Assembly: GCA_030686995.1 (NCBI GenBank)
Contig: CM060685.1
Span: forward strand, 128,365,823-128,429,822
Source of the DNA: Artemisia argyi
Taxonomy: Eukaryota; Streptophyta; Magnoliopsida; Asterales; Asteraceae
Direction of reading: 5' to 3'
Length of the DNA stretch: 64,000 bases
Shown piece by piece: positions 46,673 through 58,025 of this stretch. The notes under the pieces were generated by a model. It worked only from the letters and a program-made list of their open reading frames with translations. It had not been told where the DNA came from and ran no database searches. Made by a program: the position numbers and the translations under genes. The first letter of the stretch is position 1. Each line of letters opens with the position of its first letter.

Positions 46673-48853
46673 TTCATCCCCATGCGATGCACACAGGTTG
46701 GATCTAATTCTTTTTTTCATAATGTTCGGGACTAATTTTCGGTTCATGTTTGAAACTCTCATTTTTTGTGAAAGACGGACTTCGTTGTTCAAATAAATTA
46801 CATTATTAAAAGCGAACTATTATACAAATTTCTTTTTTAACAAAACTATAAAAACATAAAACATTAAAGTAATTAGTATATATTCAAGAGTATAAATTAT
46901 AATTCATATAATAAATTATAATTCGTATAGTAAAATATTGCATGTTTAATTTGTAACGTACTATTAATATGAATGCTAAGTATTCATCTATATTGATACC
47001 GGTAGCCATGGCATTGTTCTTGTTGTAGTTCATTGGCATTTTACATGTTTTGTTCTTGATACAATTTTCGTGACTTCTCGATCTCTTTCTTTAATGTGAA
47101 GAGGTTTTTTTTGTAAAATGTTATATTTAAATGAGGCTTTTCATATGTAATCTTTTAATATGAGTAAGTTACATAAATTACTTTTTAATTAATGCATTAC
47201 TACAACATTTTTCCATAAACTATAATATCGAATTTGGAGCATTCATTAGTAACTCACTCTAAGTATTTACAGTATGACGACATGAATCACATGATCTCAA
47301 ACTCAAATGAATAATGCTTACCTTGTGATAGGTGTAGGATAACATTTGAAATACAATTTTCTTCTCCTTTATACACTTCTTCGATTTAGAAGATTCTTAT
47401 TGATAAGATGATAGTGTGAAGATATTTTTATTATATACTACCATTTTCAATATGTAACATCGACATAATTTACACAATCATATCAAATATCAAAGTCACG
47501 CAATATTCCAAGACGTTTAATTCAGAAAGTGACATTAACACACTCAAGAAAAAAAACTACATTAAGAGCAAAAACATTGAAATGCACCAATAAAGTGTAA
47601 TAATAATTAATGACTAAAAATTGAATGCTCGTCACATTACTTTCAATAAACTTACTTGCTAACGAATAAATAGTATTAGCCCGTTTAGCGGTATTACATG
47701 AAGTAAAATATTGCATGTTTAATTTGTAACGTACTATTAATATTAATGCTAAGTATTTATCCCACCGGTGGCCGTGGCGTTGTTCTTCTTGTTGTTGTTG
47801 TCTTTGTCGTTGTTGTTCATTGGCCTTTTCATTGTTTTGATCTTGATAAAAATTTTGTGACTTCTTGATCTCTTTCTTTAATACTTCTTGACGTGCTACA
47901 AGAAATAATTAGATATAGTTGATCATTAGTAACTTAAATACAGTTAATCAATGTATTGCATTTTTGATCAAAGTAAAAATGTTCGTGCATGTTCCACTTA
48001 ATTGATAAGACAATGGTGTGTAGGATCTCTTAAACCATTAGAGAAGATGATGTTACTACCAAATCTCCTGAGCACCATATTTATGTCCTACATTATTACA
48101 CACACAAAACACACATGAAATTTACATAAAATAATATAAATCAATATGCTAAATAAGTAAGATGATATAATGCTTACTTTACCACCATAATAAGTTGAAG
48201 CCTAATGTGCACGCGGTGTGGAGGAAGTTGTGGTTTGTTGTGTGTGATTTTTGACACATTATATAGTTGATAAAATATTTGTAACTCATGGATGAGAAGG
48301 TAAAAAGACTAACCACTATTTGGTGTGTTTAATTTATGAATTCATGGCATTTTTGGTTTGTATTCTTTGAGGTTTAGAGATGGCTTGAAACATGTTGTAC
48401 CGTACAAACTTTTGTGCACGATTCCTCATGCAAAACATATTGTACCGTACAAACTTTTGTGCACAATACCTCTTGCGCATTAAATTAAGCACTCCAATCT
48501 TTAGATAATATAGAAGATATACTTTTCATGTTGCTTAAACTACCTTGTACCGTATTACAATTTGCGCACAAATCCTCTTGCACATTAAATTTAGTCACCA
48601 AATATTGTGTAATTTATATACTTTTGATGTTGCTTAAACTACCTTGTACCGTACAAATTTTTTTAATTAATTGAATCGCTAATCTTATGTACTTACCCTT
48701 ATGCATGACTATTAAATCAATGTACTAACACATGAAACATACACATTTCACTTTTAATTCATGAAACATTTATTGTGAGCACTTTGCGACAACTTAAGTT
48801 TTTAGTATACGAGTTATGCAGAACCTGTGCTACGCACGGGCTGAACATCTAAT
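46673..48853 (+). mobile_element. Helitron remnant, 3' end at 48852
   Basis: The 3' terminus has hairpin CCTGTGCTACGCACGGG (48824-48840), then CTGAACAT and CTAA at 48849-48852 followed by T, fitting the CTRR/T Helitron rule. The left part begins with a CATGCGATGCACACAGG palindrome near 46680. Inside, two ~160-bp segments (46938-47096 and 47713-47882) are direct repeats. No coding sequence is evident. Confidence 0.55.
48380..48665 (+). repeat. Subterminal TTGTACCGTACAA palindrome repeats
   Basis: TTGTACCGTACAAACTTTTG or a close variant occurs four times (about 48393, 48440, 48552 and 48644), each followed by a GTGCACNATNCCTC-like tail in the full copies. The core is a 13-bp palindrome. The repeats lie 200-450 bp before the Helitron 3' end. 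Confidence 0.8.
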
Positions 48854-48855
48854 TG

Positions 48856-49263
48856 TTAATCGTGTATTCTTTATGTATATTGGCGAGAGTATATTTAAGA
48901 ATTTGTTAGTGTGTTGAAATGCCTTTGTTTCATTTGTTTTTTTTATTATATAGCGTTATGATACTTGTCTATTAGCCGTTTTTTTCTTGTAAGTTGTGAT
49001 TGTAATATATCTTTTGTAAGTACGATATTAGTTGTTTGGTGATTTTTAAATTGAATATTTTTCGTGTATTCTTTATGTATATTGGTGAGTGTATATTTAA
49101 GAATTTATTAGTGTGTTGAAATGCCTTTGTTTCATTTGTTTTATTATATAGCGTTATGATACTTGTCTATTAGCCGGTTTTTTCTTGTAAGTTGTGATTG
49201 TAATATATCTTTTGTAAGTACGATATTAGTTGTTTGGTGATTTTTAAATTGAATATTTTTATA
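48856..49263 (+). repeat. ~200-bp tandem direct duplication
   Basis: CGTGTATTCTTTATGTATAT through TTTTTAAATTGAATATTTTT is present twice (about 48859-49060 and 49063-49263) with few differences. It starts six bases after the Helitron end at 48852. Confidence 0.9.
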
Positions 49264-49517
49264 ACATATTAGTATTTATTTCTATGACGGGGTTTTTTTA
49301 TTTAAAAGGTAAAGTTTGAGGGTTTTTTTTTTTTTTTTTTTTTTTTTTATATTTGCAAATAAATTCTGCATGGGAAGATGAAATTCGTGCTTGAATTTGT
49401 TCTATAGTTACAATTTTTCATGGTAATAACTTCTTGTGTTATAATCATTTAAATTTATTAATTTTACGTTTTAATTAACTCTTTATATTCTTTATACGTT
49501 TTTTTTTCTTTTGATAT

Positions 49518-49524
49518 TATATAA
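49518..49524 (+). promoter_or_regulatory. TATA box of the 49598 gene
   Basis: TATATAA lies 74 bp upstream of the start codon, a suitable distance for a short 5' untranslated region. Confidence 0.55.
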
Positions 49525-49597
49525 GTGATTTATACTCATTAGGGTTTCGGTATCATAATTTTTTCCTTATAATTTTTCTTCACCTACTTTTTTATCA

Positions 49598-49996
49598 ATG
49601 GCTTCTAGCAATTCCGAATCCAACAATCCTGAACCTAATATCAGTGAATTGAAGGAAGAGTGTGGATCTCACGACCTAGCAACTTGTTTCAAGTTTTTAT
49701 TTAATAGTGAAAATCCTGAAGAGTATGGTTTTCTGAGGAGGACGGGAGAGGAACGTAATCAAATCCTCAGCAAGGTGCAGAAGCTTGAGGTTACCATTAA
49801 GGAGGCTCGCTTTCATGGTCCATTTAATGAGAAATCAGTGGATGGTCTTCATTGTTTGCTTGAAACTCATCACAGAATGCTTGATAGGCTGCAAGTGTTG
49901 ACAACTCTACTTGATGAAGTTCGTGATGGGATTGATGAGAAAGGCCGCCATGTGAAGCTCATGGAATTTGATGAAGGTTTATCTGATGTTGAATGA
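49598..49996 (+). CDS. Small acidic helical protein, family not recognised
   Basis: A single open frame of 132 residues with a favourable start context (ATCAATGGC) and a TATA box upstream. The N-terminus is Ser/Asn/Glu-rich and probably disordered. Residues about 27-50 (HDLATCFKFLFNSENPEEYG) look folded. Residues about 55-125 are helical with coiled-coil character (RNQILSKVQKLEVTIKEARF, LETHHRMLDRLQVLTTLLDE), then an acidic tail. AATAAT-type polyadenylation signals follow at about 50140. It lies between a + strand Helitron end and the decayed RepHel gene, so it may be a captured or transposon gene. Codon use looks genic and there are no lesions. Confidence 0.6.
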   Translation: MASSNSESNNPEPNISELKEECGSHDLATCFKFLFNSENPEEYGFLRRTGEERNQILSKVQKLEVTIKEARFHGPFNEKSVDGLHCLLETHHRMLDRLQVLTTLLDEVRDGIDEKGRHVKLMEFDEGLSDVE

Positions 49997-51790
49997 AAGT
50001 ATTTGGTTATGGATGTCTTTTGTGGTTTTTGGATGTTTAGTTTAAGATCAATATGTTAAAAATAACTATGTAATGAAGTGATCATCATTTTGTTTTGAAT
50101 GATGTTATGATGATGTAAAACTTTATTATGAATCAATGAAAATAATGTTTTATGGTTATATTTGTATCTGTATAATTTTTTCTTACTTTTACTTTTATAT
50201 CAAAAAGTATGTGTCTATTCTCTCACACACAGTTTAGTCAACACATACATTCCCCTTAGTTTAGGCGTTTTCAAATTGGGGTTTATTTGTAGAATTAGGG
50301 TTTATTTGTAGAATTAGGGTTATTCAATTTCACAATAGTTTGATTAAATTAAAACATTTTATTTGTTTGATTAAGGAGTTTGAATTCAATGGTGATGAAA
50401 TATTCATTTGATAAATTGTTTGTAGAATTTGGAGCTGGATTTAGCTGGGATTCGAAACTGAAAGAATATAGGCACAAACAGGCTAAAATTTCTTTATTGT
50501 TCATTTTGTATTTTTTAGATTGTGTGTTTGTTGCTTATATCAGTTATAATTGAGGTTGATGAAATGACCATTTAGAATTTGTTTGTTGATTTTGAAAGGG
50601 GAATCAGATGTGTATTTGATTGAAGATGTGTGTAATTTGAAGCTGGATGTAGGTGTGAGTTGTAACCAAAAGAGCTTATTTGCAATCACGGTAAACATTC
50701 TTTAATTTTCATTTTGTATGTTTTAGTTTGTGTGTTAAGATTAGTTGTTAAGCCTATTTTTTGAGATGTTGCTGATTTTGGAAGCTTTAAACTGATTCTG
50801 CATGTTTTCTAGAAGCATAGCGAAGATAAAGATAGTTTGTAAGTTTCAAATAGGTTGAATGAGCCAATTGAACTAAGGCATACATCAAAAGGTGTGTTTT
50901 TTTTGACTGATTATCCGAGCTAGCTAAACCATGTGGACAATCATAAATTGGTTTAGCAGATAGTATATAGTATTATGTCAAATTGAATTTGAACTATTTA
51001 ACATTTTATTGTTGGTTTTTAAAATATGTTTTTTTGTTGGTTTGGTTGATTCAGTATGTTGGCTCAGTGGGTGGGTTCAGGGTGTTGTGATCAGGAAGTA
51101 TGTACAGGGGTATGTTCAGGGGTTTGGCTCAACGGGTGGATTGAGTAGGATGTTTCAGTTTCATAGGTTGTTAGGATAAAGGTCAAAATCATTTGTTTTC
51201 TTAAAAATAAGCTTATAACAGTTAAATAGAAGAGCATTAAATTTTTTCAATGTATGTGTCAAAATTTTCAAGAGCAGTTTCAAATAGCATTTACATCAGA
51301 TAAAAGTTTGAACTCAAAAGTGTTTAGAAAAATTTAGGAAGTGAATTTTTGTATTTGGTTGCTTTTTTATAGTTTTCAAAAAGAATATCACATTTTTAAG
51401 GTTGTTTGATTACTTATTTTTAAGCACAAAGTGGGTGGCATGCTCATTTGAGTGGCCTGCAGCATCATGTAAATCTTTTTTATCTAAAATTTGGTGCACA
51501 AACAGTTTGGTTACTAAAAACAGTTAAGTTCATTTTGTATCAGCCTTCTTATTCCCTTTCTAGCTTATTCTCAGTTAAGTTCATTTTGTATCTGAAATTT
51601 GAGTATCTTGAGTATTTTGGACTTAAATATTTGGCAGCGATTGATGTTTTGAGCATATCAAGACCATCTGACATTAGTTAATTTTTATTAGATGCAATGT
51701 TTAATAAACAAAAGCGATATAAAATAATTAAAACGGAAAGATACTTATTAAGATAAGTTATTGAAAGTTTCTTTGTAAACAATGTTACGG
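49997..51790. other. Gap between the 49598 gene and RepHel
   Basis: No gene. GGTTCAG/GGGTTCAGG words cluster at 51040-51160. The segment 51170-51430 is a direct-repeat partner of 57410-57720. Confidence 0.45.
51170..51430. repeat. Direct repeat flanking RepHel, left copy
   Basis: GTCAAAATCATTTGTTTTCT, AGCTTATAACAGTTAA, CATTTACATCAGAT and AAGTGATTTTTG-like words occur in the same order and orientation at about 57410-57720, on the other side of the RepHel gene. Copies are diverged. Confidence 0.65.
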
Positions 51791-51799
51791 GTTCAAAAC

Positions 51800-54700
51800 T
51801 TGAATTCACCTTCTTCATCTCTAGACGCTGCCACATAAAGTTGCCCGTGACTGAATACAGGATTTGGCAGATAGACACCTACGTGTGTAAGTGACTATCC
51901 TTGACTTTTGTTAATGGTCATAGCGTAACATGGTTTAACCAGAAACTGCCTGCGCTTCAATATGAATGGCCATTGTGTCTGGGTAGATGTTAGCGTAATT
52001 CTTAGTATTAAACTGTGTCCCCAATCTTTAAGCCAGTTAGAATTTTGGCACGTAGGACAAACTGGCCTAAATCAGTAATGATTAGCGGAGTTCCATTACA
52101 TAATCCCTGTGCTGGATTAACATTCCGCAAAAGCATAATTGGGAGTTCCTTTTTTAAATTTAGATCGTGGGGTGGCATCCCTTGGAAATTTAGTGAATTT
52201 AAAAACTCTGTAGGGTACAAATTTTGTTGATCCAAATGATCGGTTGATGCTTTACACACTTCATCTGCACTCTTATAGGATATAGGTTTGCCTTTTAACT
52301 TTTTAAACATGTACGCGTTAATTTAATCAGCATCATCATTTTTTGGTGTTAGGATTGCTCTTTCTTTGAGATATGCGTCTTCAGTTTGCCTAGTAGTAAA
52401 GTCAGGAAATGATTCGTTAACTATCTGTTCGATAGGAGAATTGTATGTATTGATAATGAAATTCTCGGGAATCTCAAGTTGGCTCATCTTCATTGTCTTT
52501 TCTTTTTGCTGGTAAGTTTCCATCGCCCAAATTCAAAATCCATTTGTTGAATTCCTGTTTGTGTGAATCGATTGAACCATCCGCTGATAATTCATTTACT
52601 CTCATGCTACGTGTGAGTGTGAAAACTTTGCAAAACTTCCACAATTAGGAACGGTTTATGCAGGCTTTCACTACTTCTTGTCTTTTGCCTTTTGGTATTA
52701 CCGGTAGTATTTGTCTGAAGTCACCTCCAAGTAATACGGTTAGGCCACCAAAAATTTTATCTCTTTTTGCCGAGTTTTCGTAGCCCAATATATCTCTTAA
52801 TGTCCTGTCCAGCGCTTCAAAAGCATACCTTTGAGTCATAGGTGCTTCATCCCATATTATTAGTTCAACTTGTTGTAAGAGCTCCGCTAAGTGAGTGTTT
52901 TGTTTAATCCCACACGTGCTATTTTCCAATAGCTTAAGTGGTATAACAAATCTGCTGTGAGCGGTTCTACCTCCAGGAAGTAGTAATGACGCTATTCCTA
53001 TTTAAACAATTACAAATATTTCTAAGTGTAATAATATAAGTGTTAAATATTGAATAAAGCGTTTTGTATTGCTAAAAACATATACCTGAAGAAGCAACGG
53101 CTAACACAATCTTCTTTTCTGATCTTAACCTTGAAATTATGGTTTTATATAGGAATGTCTTTCCTGTACCTCCGGGTCCATAAACAAAGTAAAACTCACC
53201 TTTTTTGGAATGTACAGATTCAATTACCTCCTCGTATATTAATCTTTGCTCTGGGTTTAAAAATGAATGCAGTTGGTCGTGCTCAATCTTACTTTGTTTT
53301 GAATCAAAGTCGAGTGCTTCTCTAATCAAACGATTATCTAAATTAGTTAGGAGGGATGGATTAGGTTGTGGAAGATCAGGAAAATCTTTTAAAGACCTCC
53401 CGTTTCTGTTTAACAACTGCTGAATTTCAAGCAAGCAGTAGTTTTTGATTTGTTCCTCCGTTAATTCCAACTCAGGGTACTTGAACACTTTCCGTTTGTG
53501 GTGTAAGATATCTTCCAACAAAATCATCCACCTTTCTTCCCACAGTTGTAATGGCTTACTAACTTCACAGAACAACAATATTGTGATGAAAAGGTCACGT
53601 AGCTGAGGGCCTAATGCCCAAAAGCTTGCTTCAGTTATAGCTTGCGCCCATTCTTTATCATCATTCAGAAGACCGTATGCAAAACATGCTTCTTTAAAAG
53701 TTCCATAGAGCTTTTTGTTAACCGTCATCAATTTTTTAAAAGATGTAGGTCCTCTAACCACATTAAGCAACATTCTTAGATAGTAGCGCTCTCCAGAAGC
53801 TGGGCTGGAGTAAAAAATCCGACCAATACTTTTTTTCTGTTTCTGTAGTTTCCATATCTTTTCTTGTTCATGCCAAACATAGTGTTTTGGTAATTCAACA
53901 TAGGTTAGTTTTCTGGCTTCTGTATCCCGCTTATTTAGCTCAAACCACTCTGTAAACATTGTTCTCTTGATATCTTCCCTTTGAAGTAATGCTGGCAGAC
54001 TGCGAATCACGTAATGTGATTGGGTTTTGATTTGGTAAGTGGAAGTTTAGTTTTAAGACTGATGGATAGGAGTAGTGGATATCAAAAGAGAAAAGGTGCC
54101 ACACTGCCTCACATGTTGCAAAATACCTACAATTTAAGTAGTTTGTGATCTCATCAACTTCAACAATTCTTTTATCCACTCCATTGTTGTTTGTCGCAAC
54201 ATTTTCTTGTATAACAACAGTTGCTCTATCTGGCCCTTTGTTTAAGTACTTGAATAAGTAATTTATTGCTTTAGATCTGTTACACCACTCAACATTGATG
54301 TGTGCCTTATACTTTAACAATAAATATCGATTGTAAGGAACCACATTTCTGTTATCATAAGTAAATTTGCCTTTCAAAGCAAATACTTTTGTGTCCCTTC
54401 GTTGATAAACAGGGTACCCATCCTCATCCACCGTTGTTTCTTCATAGAATTATTTTGGATAACGTTTTGTACATTTTCTTTCAATTGTGCAAGGAGCATA
54501 TTTGGCGTCTTTACCACAGGGACCATGCAACATGTACTCTATCACTACCATGTATCCTTCTGGGTCATTTGTTGGACATGGCATTTCTGCAGATATTATA
54601 TCATCCAACTGGCTTCCACTTTTGCATTTGCATTGATCTTCCAGCCACAGGAGTATATGTGCGTGCGGGAGTCCTCGCTTTTGAAATTCAATTACATATA

Positions 54701-56165
54701 CGATTGCAAATATAGATTTTAAGAAAATTTAGTTTTCATGACAGATTTTCTAAGTGAGTGCAAATAATGTTTGTATATTAGGTAATCAGTTACCTGCAAG
54801 GGTTGGTCCAAAAACATTGTTCTTTGTAAGATCATCCAATAGTTGTGTTAGTTTCATCTTGAATACACGCGTTCCTACTTCCGGCTGATCATGTGCTTTC
54901 TGGCCCGGAATAAATGCTAACATTTCATCAATTTTCGGCCATTTTGGGTTTGAAGTGAATGTGATAAACAGATCTGGATTCCCGTAAGTACGACATAGAG
55001 CCATTGCATCTTGGTAATTTTGCATCATATAACGTGGTCCGCCAGTAAAACTTGAGGGTAAGACTATCCTTTTCCCAAGGCCCGCCGCATCTGTGTCACC
55101 TCTTATATACGCATCCTGCAAATTATGATACAGATCTACACGTAGAGTATCTTGGTTGTGTCTGTTCCATTTTAATCTTTGTTCCTCAACTATTGCGAAT
55201 GCGTCCACCAAAAATTACTGGAATAGCCGGCCTCCTTTCAATAAAGTGTTGCCTTGGTTATTTCGATTTTGGATCACATAAGCATAATACTCCTTCATTG
55301 ATACATAGCCACGTTGTGTTTTTATGGCACCTGTATTGTTTCTATATGGTATCTTGTCATGATATCCATCTTCTCCATAAGGAAATAACAAAGGATATTG
55401 TAATGCCATGTAGGATGGATGCAATTATGAGATTCGATTAGGACCCTTTTCTTTGCAATTAACAATGATATCTTTTGTAGGAATACCATCTCCAAAATCA
55501 TTTGTCATCAAAGCTGCTACTTCTGATACGGTTGGCATGTTATACTGCCTCGACGTTCTTCTTTCACTGATTAGGCGCAATTCAAAGTTTACAGAGCCAT
55601 GGGAATGGCACCAATCTTTTGCCATTCTAAATGACTTGGCAACTGCACTTGTTTCATCCAACATGGCAATTAAACTTCTTACTATGGACTCATCCACTTG
55701 ATAACCTGTTTCATTATCTAGGAAGGCATTCATATGATTTCGAGCTTCATTGTGAGTGTCAAAAAAGTATAGCTGAGCATATCTTGGTTGAGCTCCTTGT
55801 ATAGGTAATAGTGACCTAATTTGATGATAATTTTGGCCATTTATTCTAAAAGTATATACCCCCCTTCCCATTATTTATTGAATGATCTATTCTTGCTCCA
55901 AAAGATGTGAAAGTGAACATCCCGTTGTACATTCTAATTTGGTCTCTAAATTTTGCTGTTGTAGGATTCGTAAAATCAAGCAGACTATTAAGTAGCAGAG
56001 GTGTTTCTTTGAATTTGGGTAGCATAACTTTTCCGTCCTGGCAACATAGGGAATATGTTGCGTTCACAGCTGTTTTTGCCTTGTTAAGTCTCTCTTCATA
56101 CCACATGTTTGAACACATATATGATGGTGGACCAAGCTCAGCGTAAGAAACAGAAACACCTAGTT
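51800..56165 (-). pseudogene. Helitron RepHel (HUH endonuclease plus Pif1-type helicase), decayed
   Basis: Domains in order on the - strand: an N-terminal plant Helitron region (about 56165-55430) and a LHPSYMALQYPLLFPYGEDG segment. The Rep nuclease follows, with GLPHAHILLWL (HUH) at about 54680-54650 and INYLFKYLNKG (catalytic tyrosines) at about 54260. The Pif1 helicase comes last, with GPGGTGKT (about 53190), [31 protein letters not shown] (about 51920) and QLYVAASRDEEGEF at the end. One intron interrupts the helicase after ASSG (53088 to about 53000). Lesions: an extra G in a G6 run at about 55860; stop codons at about 55425, 55214 and 54452; frameshifts near 54000 and several after 52650. 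The enzyme would cut and unwind donor DNA for rolling-circle transposition, but this copy cannot be functional. Confidence 0.85.
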
Positions 56166-56169
56166 AACA

Positions 56170-57410
56170 AATGATGAGTATTTGTCAATTTTTAAATAAG
56201 ATGGGTAATTTATAGATTTCCGTAAGTTAAAATTCACGTTTTTATTTTTTTCTTTTAATTTACCTGACTATGTGAGTGCTGCGCTTTTTGGTATTTTTCT
56301 TGATTGACGTACCCGTTTTCGACCTTGCTTGCACAACTCTATAGAATATCACAATTTTAATACCAAGTTTCAGTTATAAGAGAACAAATTTAATTTTCTT
56401 TGGTTTAGAATTAACCTTGTAAATTGTGTGTTTCTTGCCTATCAGATGTGTGTGTACCAACTGGGTTGGATGGCTCGCCTAATACAAAATATTTGAATTT
56501 TATTGTAAAACAAATAATAAATATTGCAAGAAAGGAAGAGGCTTGGGTTTTTACCTATCTCAGGAGATAGTATGTTTATTAACTTAAGCCCACAGTAACT
56601 CTGCAATCTCCCATTTTCATTAATAGTTGTATGCGATTGTATGATCAGATGATTGTTGAGGAAGTTGGAGAGAATTGGAACTTTATTAACATTATTAGCT
56701 TCAACATTATTCATAACTAATTCAGAAGTTCTAATGGATTTTTTTTGCATTTCAGGCTACAAAGCTAAGTAGAAGATGTGAGAAGGCATAACTTTAATAT
56801 ATTGAAGATTCAGATATTTGTTATTCCATAACTGCTCTACTATCTTTAATATGTTAATAAATTGAGAATTATTTAATATAATCAATATTATGCTTAGATA
56901 GATTCATTTTGGTAACATTAGTCACTTACAATAAACACATTGCTATTTTAAAAAATGTTTTAGAATGGACTTTTGTGAAACTTCTCAGCTTCGTTTGGTT
57001 CAGGGTGTTGATTTAGGGGGTTGGTTTAGTGATTGGATTAGCTGATTGGTTCTGTGTGTTTGTTCAGTTAGTTGGTTTCTCAAATATATTAGCAGGCCAT
57101 AATTGTGTGGAAATTTGAACTTGAAACCTTCGGTTGGTTCAGGGAGTTGGTTCAGGGGTGGGTTCATGCCGTTAGTTCAGGGTTGGTTTAGTTCAGGGAG
57201 TTGGTTCATGGGGTGTATTCAGGGGTGGGTTCATGCGGTTAGTTCAGGGTTGGTTCAGTGGGTGGTTTAGTGGGTTGGGTCAGTAGGTATGTTTTTGGTT
57301 GAAACTGTAATACTGTGTTTAAGGTCATTTCAAGTATTGCATTTAGTTCAAATAGCTCACATTAAGTCCATGTAGAATAGTTATACTATAAAATGCATAG
57401 GTTGTGAGTA
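56170..57410. other. Gap with GGTTCAGG-type repeats
   Basis: A - strand frame at about 56750-56440 may be a remnant of the 5' part of the Helitron gene but is unrecognised. From 57000 to 57290 the words GGTTCAGGGAGTTGGTTCA and GGTTCATGCGGTTAG repeat in short tandem. Similar words occur at 51040-51160. Confidence 0.45.
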
Positions 57411-57720
57411 TAAAGTCAAAATCATTTGTTTTCTTAAATATTAGCTTATAACAGTTAAGTAGATGTATATTTAAAAAAAAAAGTTGTATAAGTAGTTTGT
57501 CTAGCATAAATTTATGTCAATATAGGTTATAACATCATACTTAGTCATTTAGGAGCATTCTAAATCCATTTTTGTCAAATTTGCATAATTTTCATAAAGT
57601 CAAAAATTTCAAGAACAATTTCAAAAAGCACTTACATCAGATCAATTTTTGGGCTCAAAATTATTTGTAAATTTTTAGAAAGTGATTTTTTTTTAAAATT
57701 TGGTTGCGTCTGGTCATTTG
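57410..57720. repeat. Direct repeat flanking RepHel, right copy
   Basis: Partner of 51170-51430, same orientation, about 6.2 kb apart. It contains extra sequence (about 57465-57590) relative to the left copy. Confidence 0.65.
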
Positions 57721-58025
57721 AATGCCCATTTCTAATCATTTTTAACTTATTGCAAGCTTTTTTTAGCTTATTAGACTCAAAACAGTTAAGCGAGCATATA
57801 AACAGAGATAACTTAGTAATAATAACAATAATAAAAAAATAAAAGAAAGCTATTATATTAAAAGTCTTAATTCATCACCAAATAACAGTAACATCAAATA
57901 TTCAATGTATTTAAAACATCAAAATTATTTTTAAAAAATAAAGGACAAACAAACTTGTTTTTCAAATTTACAAACATCCTCAAACACTTGTGGTTGTGGA
58001 ATTGATTTTCCTAAATTCTTGATAA

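Noticed and set aside
48824..48852. 3' end of the RepHel/RPA Helitron
   Set aside because: The hairpin and CTAA read on the + strand, whereas the RepHel and RPA genes are on the - strand, so this end belongs to another element.
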